Assembly: GCA_035570495.1 (NCBI GenBank)
Contig: DATMLO010000145.1
Location: 1-9,229, forward strand
Origin: DATARH01 sp035570495
GTDB lineage: Bacteria > Pseudomonadota > Alphaproteobacteria > ATCC43930 > CGMCC-115725
Direction: 5' to 3'
DNA: 9,229 nt
The notes under the pieces are model-generated. The model searched no databases. It had not been told where the DNA came from and saw nothing but the letters and a program-made list of their open reading frames with translations. Shown piece by piece: positions 1-6,325 of the stretch (position 1 is the first letter of the stretch; each line of letters starts with the position of its first letter). The position numbers were made by a program, and so were the translations under genes.

Positions 1-84
1 CCCCTCGGCGTCACCGTGCATGATCACTTGATCATCGGCCGCGGCCGGCACACGAGCCTCAGGGATATGGGGCTGCTGAGCTAG
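1..84 (+). CDS. radC: RadC-family JAB/MPN domain protein, C-terminal end only (partial)
   Basis: The frame is open from the first base and ends at a TAG at 82-84, giving 27 residues. They contain VHDHLIIGRGRHTSLRDMGLL, which fits the conserved C-terminus of RadC proteins: the DHLIIG strand followed by a small/aromatic-x-x-x-GLL ending. RadC belongs to the JAB1/MPN (JAMM) metalloprotease-like fold. Despite its historical name, a DNA-repair role is not established, and its biochemical function is unclear. The metal-binding HPSGD segment would lie upstream, outside the window. The stop overlaps the stop of the convergent thioesterase gene on a shared CTAG. The family call rests on a short segment, but the motif is distinctive. 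Confidence 0.85.
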   Translation, partial: PLGVTVHDHLIIGRGRHTSLRDMGLLS

Positions 85-500
85 CCGCCTGTCTTCAGCG
101 CCAAGCGGGCCAGAAAGCGGGCGTTGTCGACGATCGTGCGCTCGTGGAAACCCTCGCCGATCGGGTCTTTTTCGTCGCGGCAGGCGATCTTGAACCGCAG
201 GGTGCGGTCATTGATCGCGATGAGCTCGACCTCGGCGGTGACCGACATGCCGATAGGGGTCGCGGCGGTGTGGGTCATCTCGACCCGCGTGCCGACCGTG
301 CGCTGGTCGGCACCGAGATAAGGCGCCAGCGCGTGGACGCAGGTCCATTCGACAAACGCGATCATCTGCGCCGTCGCGAAAACCGGCGGCATCTCGGTAT
401 GCGGATCGAAATGGCGCGCCTGCGCCGGCACGCTCAGCGCTTCGCTGACGGTCAGTATCTCGCTGTGGCGCAGGCCGATTTCGAGAGCCGCAAGGGTCAT
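81..500 (-). CDS. FlK-like (fluoroacetyl-CoA thioesterase family) hotdog-fold acyl-CoA thioesterase
   Basis: This 139-residue single hotdog-domain protein probably hydrolyses an acyl-CoA in the cytoplasm. From the ATG at 500 it shows PPVFATAQMIAFVEW (38-52), then VGTRVEMTHTAATPIG (69-84), the two signature blocks of the FlK group. The FlK catalytic triad Thr42/Glu50/His76 aligns with T43, E51 and H77 here with a constant offset of one. The aromatic lid positions of FlK (Phe33 and Phe36, from memory) align with H34 and M37, so fluoroacetyl-CoA is unlikely to be the substrate. The frame extends upstream to 590, but that start would overlap the preceding gene by 79 bases, and family members begin near the chosen Met. 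It lies 11 bases after the LVIVD gene and is probably co-transcribed with it. The family is secure; the substrate is unknown. Confidence 0.86.
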   Translation of the reverse strand: MTLAALEIGLRHSEILTVSEALSVPAQARHFDPHTEMPPVFATAQMIAFVEWTCVHALAPYLGADQRTVGTRVEMTHTAATPIGMSVTAEVELIAINDRTLRFKIACRDEKDPIGEGFHERTIVDNARFLARLALKTGG

Positions 501-503
501 CCC

Positions 504-521
504 CAAGGGCTTTAACCCTTG
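504..521 (-). promoter_or_regulatory. Small stem-loop over the stop/start junction of two leftward genes
   Basis: On the leftward transcript, CAAGGG and CCCUUG can pair as a perfect 6-bp stem around a 6-base loop. The loop starts with the last base of the final LVIVD-gene codon... it contains most of that gene's UAA stop (512-514), and the stem ends three bases before the thioesterase AUG. The 5' arm carries AAGGG, the only Shine-Dalgarno-like stretch nearby, but it is too far from the AUG unless the hairpin forms. This could bring the site closer or couple translation of the two genes. There is no U-run, so it does not look like a terminator. The complementarity is visible; the role is inference. 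Confidence 0.3.
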
Positions 522-1735
522 TATTGCAGGATGGCCAGCCCGGTATTGACGTCGGTCAGGTACATCAGCCCGTCGGGCGCGACGTAGCAATCGTTCGACT
601 GGATGACGCGCGGGCGGCCGGGCCGCGGGTCGACCATGCGCTCCGGCGCGGGCGGCACAAAATGCGCGACTTCCTTTGGCGCGAAGGCGTCGCGTATGTC
701 GAAGACGCGCACCCCGGCGTTCTGGTAGGTCGCGAAGATAAGCTCCTCGCTCTGGAACGAGCCGGGGCGGTTTTCATGCAGATTGTGCGGGCCGAACTTG
801 GCGCCCTTGGCGCAATAATCCCGTTCGGACGGTGTCGGGAAGGCCGAGATCGACACCGGGTTGGTCGGCTCGCGGACATCGAACACCCAGCAACGCTGAA
901 TACCGTTGCCGCAATCGTCGATCGTGCCCTCGTCGGCAATGACCGCCAGATTGCGGCCCGGCAAGGCCAACGGCGTGTGGCTGCCGCCGCCAAAGGGCGG
1001 GCTCAAGTTGCGGTGCGACACCAGCTTCGGCGCGGTCGGATCGGCAACATCGATGATCGCGAACCCGCCGTCGCGCCAGGCAGTGTAAGCGAGATTACCG
1101 TGCACGATCGGGTGATGCAGCGCATAGCGCTTGCCCTTCCAGGTTGGAGTCTCACCGGCGCCGGTGTTCATACCGGGCAGCCAAAAGCGGCCGACCACCT
1201 CGGGCTTGGTCGGGTCCTGCATGTCGACGACGGCCAGCACATGGTCGGTGAAGCCCTGCCAATGGCATGAGCCATAGGCGTAGCGCCCACCGACATACCA
1301 CAGCCGGTGAAAGCCGAGCCCGTCGATCGGCATAAAGCCGATTTCCCGCGGCTCGGCCGGCTTCGAGATGTCGAAGACGCGCAAGCCCGCGGTAAAAGTC
1401 TTCTCGCGCTTGTTGAACGTGTCGGTGATCGACGCCCTGAAATAATCGTTGGGGTCGGAATAGCCCTGCATGACCCAGATATTCGGCGCGTTGACTGTCA
1501 GCAGCAGGTCGCCATGCGTCTGCAGGTGAAAGGCGCGGGTGTTGGGCGGCGCGGCGATGAACCTTTTGGTCTGCGGGTGCTTCGGGTCGCGCACGTCGAC
1601 GACGGTAAACCCGTCGCTGAACATATGGCCGATATAGGCGTGGCCCTTGTGCACCATGATCTGCACGCAGTCGCCGTGGCCGTCGAGCTCGTGATTGGCG
1701 ACAAAATCGATATTGCGGGCGGAGTCTGGGGTCAT
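512..1735 (-). CDS. LVIVD-repeat beta-propeller protein, cytoplasmic
   Basis: This 407-residue protein is built of repeated units that end in a hydrophobic strand plus a D-x-x-x-P turn. Copies occur at about 45-54 (VVDVRDPKHP), 118-129, 167-178, 225-236, 282-293 and 342-353, with a closing strand at 398-405. This is the LVIVD-repeat pattern, which folds as a beta-propeller. There is no signal peptide or membrane segment, whereas many LVIVD proteins are exported. Histidine-rich patches recur: H70/H74, H143, H158/H165, H207/H208/H212, H253 and H317/H320/E321. They suggest a metal or ligand site on the propeller face, but no enzymatic activity can be assigned. The frame reaches 1774, but the ATG at 1735 has AAGGA six bases upstream and is preferred. 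It is first in a leftward pair and diverges from the phosphoesterase gene. Confidence 0.82.
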   Translation of the reverse strand: MTPDSARNIDFVANHELDGHGDCVQIMVHKGHAYIGHMFSDGFTVVDVRDPKHPQTKRFIAAPPNTRAFHLQTHGDLLLTVNAPNIWVMQGYSDPNDYFRASITDTFNKREKTFTAGLRVFDISKPAEPREIGFMPIDGLGFHRLWYVGGRYAYGSCHWQGFTDHVLAVVDMQDPTKPEVVGRFWLPGMNTGAGETPTWKGKRYALHHPIVHGNLAYTAWRDGGFAIIDVADPTAPKLVSHRNLSPPFGGGSHTPLALPGRNLAVIADEGTIDDCGNGIQRCWVFDVREPTNPVSISAFPTPSERDYCAKGAKFGPHNLHENRPGSFQSEELIFATYQNAGVRVFDIRDAFAPKEVAHFVPPAPERMVDPRPGRPRVIQSNDCYVAPDGLMYLTDVNTGLAILQYKG

Positions 1736-1741
1736 CCTCGG

Positions 1742-1746
1742 TCCTT
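1742..1746 (-). promoter_or_regulatory. Shine-Dalgarno fixing the LVIVD gene start
   Basis: AAGGA on the leftward transcript sits six bases before the ATG at 1735-1733. The upstream in-frame ATG at 1774 lacks as good a site, so this decides the shorter start. Confidence 0.6.
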
Positions 1747-1756
1747 CGCGCAGAAT

Positions 1757-1770
1757 TTTGCCGTTGCAAA
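1757..1770. repeat. Short inverted repeat TTTGC-N4-GCAAA, possible operator
   Basis: TTTGC (1757-1761) and GCAAA (1766-1770) form a perfect dyad with a four-base spacer in the divergent region, close to the LVIVD start. A dyad here could bind a regulator of both units, but five-base arms occur often by chance and no regulator gene is present in the window. Confidence 0.2.
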
Positions 1771-1840
1771 GCACGCCGGCGCGCAGCCGTCAACGCCGTG
1801 TCATTGCCGCCATGCTATCATCGCCACCGCCAAGCTATTC

Positions 1841-1848
1841 GAGGGGGA
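1841..1848 (+). promoter_or_regulatory. Shine-Dalgarno for the phosphoesterase gene
   Basis: The purine-rich GAGGGGGA ends four bases before the ATG at 1853. It selects this start over the much longer open frame that continues upstream across the divergent LVIVD gene, and it places the twin-arginine signal exactly at the N-terminus. Confidence 0.6.
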
Positions 1849-1852
1849 TCGG

Positions 1853-3235
1853 ATGCGGGGGATCGAACGCCGCCAATTCCTGCAAGGGGTCGGCGCGTTT
1901 GTCGCGTCGGGCCTGGCGCCAAGCCTTGCCACGGCGGCGCTCGGGCTGCCGGCAAAGCTCACCGACATCGACCACATCATCGTGCTGATGAAGGAGAACC
2001 GCTCTTTCGACCATTATTTCGGGACGCTCCGCGGCGTGCGCGGGTTCAATGACCCGGCGGGGGAGCGCATCTTTCGTCAAGCGGACGCGCAAAACCCGCG
2101 CGGATACGAACTGCCGTTCCACCTCGACACGTTACGCACGAGCGCGCAGAAGCTGCATGTGTTGAGCCACGAATGGGGAGCCCAGCACGCCTCGTGGAAC
2201 GGCGGCAGGATGGACAACTGGCTCCCGGCGCACCGCGCCGCCGACGGCACCTACGGCCCGCTGACCATGGGCTACATGACGCGCGAGGATCTGCCGTTCT
2301 ACTACGCGCTAGCCGACGCCTTCACAATCTGCGACGGCTATCACTGCTCGGTACTCGGGCCGACTCACCCCAACCGCTTCTATCTCATGAGCGCGACGAT
2401 TGATCCGGAGAGCCGTTACGGCAACCCGGCAATCACCAATGCCGGCAAGGCCTATCGCTGGGAGACCTATCCCGAGCGCCTCGAGCGGGCAAAGATCAGC
2501 TGGCGTATCTATCACGACACTGACGACTACAACTGCAACGTCTGCAAGTACTTCACACAGTTCCAGAGCCTCGCGACCAACTCGCCACTATACGACGCCG
2601 CGATACGCGACCGACCATTGTCGGAGCTGTTGCGCGACCTGCAGACGGGGAATATCCCACAGGTAACCTGGATCGTGCCTCCCTCGACGGTCTCCGAACA
2701 TCCCGATTATATGCCGGCGGCCGGCGAGGATCACACCAGTCGGGTGCTGGCAGCACTTTGGTCAAATCCCGCGCTTTGGGCCAAGACCGCGCTCATCCTC
2801 AATTATGACGAGAATGATGGGCAGTTTGATCATGTCACGCCGCCGACCGCGCCGCCGGGCACGCCGGGCGAGTTCGTTGGCGGCCAGCCGGTGGGTCTCG
2901 GCTTTCGGGTGCCGTGCCTCGTCATCTCACCGTTCAGCCGCGGGGGTTATGTCTGCGGCGCCACGTTCGACCACACCTCGACGCTCCGCCTCATTGAGAC
3001 CCGTTTTGGGGTTGAGGTCGGCAATCTGTCGAAGTGGCGGCGCGAGACCTGCGGCGACCTGACGGCGGCGTTCGGCTTTGGCGCGCCGGCCCGGCTCGAG
3101 GTGCCGAATTTGCCGGAGACCGAGCAGGCGCTGCGCGCGGCGCAGCAGCGCGCGATGAGCGAGCCGCTTCCGGAAGTACCGGCCGAGCAGGCGATGCCTC
3201 GGCAGGAGCCGGGCTCCCGCCCACGGCGGGCGTAA
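1853..3235 (+). CDS. Tat-exported phosphoesterase, phospholipase C / acid phosphatase (AcpA) family
   Basis: This 460-residue protein is predicted to hydrolyse phosphate mono- or diesters, such as phospholipid head groups, outside the cytoplasmic membrane. The N-terminus MRGIERRQFLQG followed by a hydrophobic stretch to about residue 30 is a twin-arginine signal, implying export in folded form. Mature-domain hallmarks appear in family order: IIVLMKENRSFDHYFG (42-57, metal-binding E48/N49), GPTHPNR (169-175, likely nucleophile T171), NYDENDGQFDHV (317-328, D319/E320 and H327), and FDHTSTLRLIE (372-382, D373/H374). It has the size of short plant/mycobacterial-type enzymes and lacks the C-terminal domains of the roughly 700-residue Pseudomonas PlcH/PlcN type. 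The Pro/Arg-rich tail, including MPRQEPGSRPRR, is common in this subgroup. It is first in a five-gene run, 15 bases before the methyltransferase. The family and export are well supported; the substrate is not. Confidence 0.9.
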   Translation: MRGIERRQFLQGVGAFVASGLAPSLATAALGLPAKLTDIDHIIVLMKENRSFDHYFGTLRGVRGFNDPAGERIFRQADAQNPRGYELPFHLDTLRTSAQKLHVLSHEWGAQHASWNGGRMDNWLPAHRAADGTYGPLTMGYMTREDLPFYYALADAFTICDGYHCSVLGPTHPNRFYLMSATIDPESRYGNPAITNAGKAYRWETYPERLERAKISWRIYHDTDDYNCNVCKYFTQFQSLATNSPLYDAAIRDRPLSELLRDLQTGNIPQVTWIVPPSTVSEHPDYMPAAGEDHTSRVLAALWSNPALWAKTALILNYDENDGQFDHVTPPTAPPGTPGEFVGGQPVGLGFRVPCLVISPFSRGGYVCGATFDHTSTLRLIETRFGVEVGNLSKWRRETCGDLTAAFGFGAPARLEVPNLPETEQALRAAQQRAMSEPLPEVPAEQAMPRQEPGSRPRRA

Positions 3236-3250
3236 GGGAAGGCCCGCGCC

Positions 3251-4030
3251 ATGCTGTCGACGCGGGTCGACTACGACGCGATCACCGAGCTCTATGACCG
3301 CTCGCCGCATCGCGAGAAATCGCCCGATCCGGAGCTGGTCGCCTTTATCGCCGGGCGAACGCCGGGAGAAACGCTCGCGGTGCTCGATATCGCTTGCGGT
3401 ACCGGCAACCAGCTTGTCGCCAATCGCGGCGTCGCGACGCACGCGCAGCTCCTTGGCGTCGACGGCTCGCTCGGGATGCTGCGCCAGGCACGGCGCAAAG
3501 CGGCGGATATCGCCTGGGTGCATGGCGACAGCGCCGCGCTGCCGTTCGCGACCGACAGTTTGGATTTCGCGAGCTGCAAATACGCGTTCCACCACTTTCG
3601 CGACCAGCCAGGAATGCTACGCGAGGCCTTTCGCGTGCTGCGCACTGGCGGCCGGTTGGCGATCTACAATCTGTCCCCGCAAGACATGCCCGACTTCATC
3701 TACTACCTGTATTTTCCCGAAGCCTGCGAGCACGACCTCGCCGATTTCTGGCCGCCCCGACGGATCGCCGCGGAAATGCGGGCCGCCGGTTTCGTGACCG
3801 TCACGACGAGGCGGCGGCACCTGCGCTTCGATCACGACCTGGCGGACTTTCTGGAGACGGTGCGTCGCCGGGAGAACAATTCCCAGCTCATGACGCTCTC
3901 GGACGCCGCTTATGCGGATGGGCTGCGCCGCCTCGAGCTGGAGCTGGCCGGCAAAAGTCCACCACCACCCTACCCCGACCATCTCTGTTTTGTGACAATC
4001 CGCGGCGACAAACCGGCTAACATCGCCTGA
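3251..4030 (+). CDS. Class I SAM-dependent methyltransferase (UbiE/Methyltransf_11-like)
   Basis: This 259-residue cytoplasmic protein has the Rossmann-type methyltransferase motifs in order. Motif I is VLDIACGTGNQL (44-55), the acidic end of strand 2 is D71 in LLGVDGSLGML, and the third acidic residue is D93 in VHGDSAALPF. These are followed by FASCKYAFHHF and the post-I strand LRTGGRLAIYNLS. It should transfer a methyl group from S-adenosylmethionine to a small molecule; nothing identifies the acceptor. The C-terminal 100 residues are Arg-rich and carry an unusual proline run, KSPPPPYPDH. The start follows GGGAAGG (3236-3242) eight bases upstream. It lies between the phosphoesterase and the lyase with short gaps, so co-transcription is likely. 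One possibility is a quinone or lipid-head-group acceptor, but that is only a guess. Confidence 0.83.
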   Translation: MLSTRVDYDAITELYDRSPHREKSPDPELVAFIAGRTPGETLAVLDIACGTGNQLVANRGVATHAQLLGVDGSLGMLRQARRKAADIAWVHGDSAALPFATDSLDFASCKYAFHHFRDQPGMLREAFRVLRTGGRLAIYNLSPQDMPDFIYYLYFPEACEHDLADFWPPRRIAAEMRAAGFVTVTTRRRHLRFDHDLADFLETVRRRENNSQLMTLSDAAYADGLRRLELELAGKSPPPPYPDHLCFVTIRGDKPANIA

Positions 4031-4040
4031 TCGAGATTTA

Positions 4041-4048
4041 GGGAGGAA
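4041..4048 (+). promoter_or_regulatory. Strong Shine-Dalgarno for the lyase gene
   Basis: GGGAGGAA contains a full GGAGG core five bases before the ATG at 4052. It is the best ribosome-binding site in the window, suggesting the lyase is translated more strongly than its neighbours. Confidence 0.65.
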
Positions 4049-4051
4049 ATC

Positions 4052-4936
4052 ATGAGCCAGACCGCGCGCTTTCGCGAGCTGATGCGCCGCGACGGAATGA
4101 TCGTCGCGCCCGGCGCCTATGATTGCATCACTGCGCGGATGATTGCGCGAGCCGGTTTCGACTGCGTCTACATGACCGGCGCCGGCACCGCAGCGACTCT
4201 CGGCTACCCGGACTTCGGCCTCGTCACGATGTCGGAGATGGTCGACAACGCCAGCCGCATCGCCGCGGCGATCGACTTGCCAATTATCGCCGACGCCGAT
4301 ACCGGCTACGGCAACGAGCTCAATGTCTCGCGCACGGTGCGCGAATACGAAGCGCGCGGTGTCGCCGGCATCCACATCGAGGACCAGGGCTTTCCGAAGA
4401 AATGCGGCCATCTCGACGACAAGGAGATCGTGCCGCGCGAGGATTGGCTGGCGAAGATCCGCGCCGCCGCCGCGGCGCGCCGAACGCCGGATTTCACGAT
4501 CATCGCTCGCACCGACGCCCGCGCCGTGCTCGGCTTTGACGAGGCCGTGGCGCGCGGCAACGACGCGCTCGCCGCCGGCGCCGACATGGTGTTCCTCGAA
4601 GCGCCACAGACGCTCGAGGAAGTCGCCGCGGTGCCGCGCCTCGTCAAAGGGCCGTGCCTGCTGAATGTCGTGCGCCACGGCAAGACCCCGGAGGTCGATC
4701 TGCGCGATGCCGAGCGCATGGGTTACAGACTGGCGATCGTGCCCGGGTTATTGCTGAAGAGCGTCATCGGCATCTGCGAGCAGGCTCTGAACTCGCTGAA
4801 GGCAACACATCGCCACCCGCCGCTCCTCAAGGAGATGACGGTACGCGAGGCGTTTCAGATTTCCGGCGCCGACGAGTGGGACGCGCTGCGTACTGCGTTT
4901 CGAAATCCGGGTGAAAAGCGCGAGGCAGCGGAATAA
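4052..4936 (+). CDS. Isocitrate lyase/PEP mutase superfamily protein, predicted C-C bond lyase (methylisocitrate/dimethylmalate lyase-like)
   Basis: This 294-residue TIM-barrel enzyme resembles PrpB-type lyases in size. Visible features are the N-terminal IVAPGAYDCITARMIARAGF (17-36), Mg ligands in ADADTGYGN (80-88, D81 and D83) and E110 in GIHIEDQ, and the mobile active-site loop KKCGH (116-120) with C118 as general acid. The loop Cys separates the lyases and hydrolases acting on C-C bonds from phosphonate-type PEP mutases and phosphonopyruvate hydrolases, which lack it. The probable substrates are 2-methylisocitrate, 2,3-dimethylmalate, oxaloacetate or a related acid, yielding pyruvate or a ketoacid plus another carboxylate. 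No citrate-synthase-like or dehydratase partner lies nearby, so a methylcitrate-cycle role is doubtful. Carboxyphosphonoenolpyruvate mutase is another name used for such sequences. A transporter gene follows after 44 bases. Confidence 0.87.
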   Translation: MSQTARFRELMRRDGMIVAPGAYDCITARMIARAGFDCVYMTGAGTAATLGYPDFGLVTMSEMVDNASRIAAAIDLPIIADADTGYGNELNVSRTVREYEARGVAGIHIEDQGFPKKCGHLDDKEIVPREDWLAKIRAAAAARRTPDFTIIARTDARAVLGFDEAVARGNDALAAGADMVFLEAPQTLEEVAAVPRLVKGPCLLNVVRHGKTPEVDLRDAERMGYRLAIVPGLLLKSVIGICEQALNSLKATHRHPPLLKEMTVREAFQISGADEWDALRTAFRNPGEKREAAE

Positions 4937-4980
4937 ACTTCCCGCGCAAACATAAAATTATTTCGGGGACGGGCCTAGAA
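4937..4980 (+). promoter_or_regulatory. AT-rich gap before the transporter gene, possible internal promoter
   Basis: This is the longest gap in the rightward run and its only markedly AT-rich stretch. TAAAAT at 4953-4958 matches the -10 consensus at five of six positions, but there is no recognisable -35 about 17 bases upstream. GGGGACGGG (4965-4973) is the likely ribosome-binding region, seven bases before the ATG at 4981. An internal promoter is possible but weakly supported. Confidence 0.25.
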
Positions 4981-6309
4981 ATGACGACGACAACCATGAG
5001 CGGCCTCAGCGAGGCCGAGCACAGCTCTGCTTTACGCAGGGCCGTGATCGCCGCGACCGTCGGCACGACGATCGAGTGGTATGATTTCTTTATCTACGGG
5101 ACGGCGGCGGGACTTGTCTTCGGCAAACTTTATTTTCCGAATTCCGACCCGCTGACCGCAACGCTTGCCGCGTTCGGCACCTATTTCATCGGTTTTGTCG
5201 GGCGGCCGATCGGTGCGGCGATCTTTGGTCATTACGGCGACCGGATCGGCCGCAAGGCGACGCTGATCGCCACCCTGCTGGCGATGGGCATCGCCACCTT
5301 CCTCATCGCTTTTGTACCGAGCTACGAGTCGATCGGCATCTGGGGCGCGGTGCTGCTAACGGTGCTGCGGGTCATCCAGGGGATCGGCGTCGGCGGCGAA
5401 TGGGGCGGGTCGGTGCTGATCGCGATGGAATGGGCGCGCACCCATAACTCGCGCGGCCTTGTCGCGGCGTGGCCGCAATTCGGCGTGCCGTCGGGCCTGT
5501 TCCTGTCCAATCTGGCGATCCTTGCCTTCAGCAGCTGGTCGGGTGATCAGTTTCTCGTCTGGGGCTGGCGGATTCCCTTCCTGCTCAGCATCGTGCTGGT
5601 CGGGGTCGGGTTGTGGGTGCGGCTCGGCATCCTCGAGACGCCGGTATTCGCAAAGCTGGTCTCCGAGCGCAAGGTCGAGCGGGCGCCGATCCTCGAAGTC
5701 ATCAAGCGCCAGCCAAAGGAGATCATCCTGTCGGCGCTGGTGCGCATGTCGGAGCAGGCGCCGTTTTACATCTTCACCGCGTTCGTCTTCGCCTATGGCA
5801 CGGGGACACTGAAGCTGCCGCGCGATCTGATCCTCGGCGCGGTGCTGGTCGCATCCTGCGTGTCATTCTTCACGATCCCGATCGCGGGCCATCTCTCGGA
5901 CAAAATCGGCCGGCGCAAGATGTACCTGATCGGCGTCGTGGCGATCGCGATTTACGGCTTCTTCTATTTCGGGATGCTCGACACCGCGGCGCCGGCGCTG
6001 GTGTTTGTCGCGATCGTGCTGTCACTGATCCCGCACGACATGCAGTACGGGCCGCAGGCGGCGCTGATCGCCGAGGCCTTCACGCCGCGGCTGCGCTACA
6101 GCGGGGCGTCGCTCGGCTATCAGTTGGCCTCGATCATCGCCGGGGGTCCGGCGCCGCTCATCGCGACATGGCTGTTCGCCCAGTATCACACGGGTTACGC
6201 GATCGCGGTCTACATCCTCGGCTGCGCGGTCATCAGTCTGATCGCAGCCGCGCTGATGCCCGACCACACCGGCGCCGACATCTCGGCCGAGTACGATTCC
6301 GGAGCCTAG
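4981..6309 (+). CDS. MFS transporter, metabolite:H+ symporter (MHS) family
   Basis: This 442-residue inner-membrane protein is predicted to have 12 transmembrane helices and to import an organic acid or zwitterion with protons. The first helix begins with the MHS signature GTTIEWYDFFIYG (28-40). Cytoplasmic loop 2-3 carries GHYGDRIGRKATL (from G83), and the equivalent loop in the second half carries GHLSDKIGRRKMYLIG (from G303), the duplicated MFS motif. The family includes ProP, ShiA, KgtP and CitA-like carriers for proline/betaine, shikimate, 2-oxoglutarate and citrate. The sequence alone does not choose among them. The neighbouring lyase suggests a di- or tricarboxylate, by inference. The ATG at 4981 is preferred over the one at 4996, which lacks a ribosome-binding site. 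It is followed 16 bases later by the PAQR gene. Confidence 0.92.
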   Translation: MTTTTMSGLSEAEHSSALRRAVIAATVGTTIEWYDFFIYGTAAGLVFGKLYFPNSDPLTATLAAFGTYFIGFVGRPIGAAIFGHYGDRIGRKATLIATLLAMGIATFLIAFVPSYESIGIWGAVLLTVLRVIQGIGVGGEWGGSVLIAMEWARTHNSRGLVAAWPQFGVPSGLFLSNLAILAFSSWSGDQFLVWGWRIPFLLSIVLVGVGLWVRLGILETPVFAKLVSERKVERAPILEVIKRQPKEIILSALVRMSEQAPFYIFTAFVFAYGTGTLKLPRDLILGAVLVASCVSFFTIPIAGHLSDKIGRRKMYLIGVVAIAIYGFFYFGMLDTAAPALVFVAIVLSLIPHDMQYGPQAALIAEAFTPRLRYSGASLGYQLASIIAGGPAPLIATWLFAQYHTGYAIAVYILGCAVISLIAAALMPDHTGADISAEYDSGA

Positions 6310-6325
6310 AACGGCCGGGTCGGCG

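Larger units (their letters stand above)
1736..1852. promoter_or_regulatory. Divergent intergenic region, presumed bidirectional promoter region
   Basis: These 117 bases separate the starts of the LVIVD and phosphoesterase genes and must supply the leftward promoter and probably the promoter of the rightward five-gene run. A -35-like TTGACG reads leftward at 1793-1788, but no good -10 follows at normal spacing. Rightward, TATCAT at 1816-1821 resembles a -10, but it lacks a matching -35. A short dyad lies at 1757-1770. I see no confident sigma-70 promoter pair and no riboswitch-like structure. Confidence 0.45.

Noticed and set aside
20..35. Perfect 7-bp inverted repeat ATGATCA-CT-TGATCAT
   Set aside because: It encodes the conserved HDHLII segment of RadC, so the palindrome is explained by protein constraint and codon choice; it has no T-run to act as terminator.
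1307..1852. Plus-strand open frame extending the phosphoesterase upstream by 182 codons
   Set aside because: Most of it is antisense to the LVIVD gene; the Tat signal and Shine-Dalgarno place the true start at 1853.
3617..4678. 353-codon open frame on the minus strand opposite the methyltransferase and lyase genes
   Set aside because: It lies entirely antisense to two genes with clear motifs, its translation shows no recognisable domain and is Arg/His-rich, as expected of a GC-rich shadow frame.
4052..4936. Phosphonate metabolism gene (PEP mutase or phosphonopyruvate hydrolase)
   Set aside because: The KKCGH loop with its catalytic Cys favours a C-C lyase, and no phosphonate decarboxylase, transaminase or phn gene is near.
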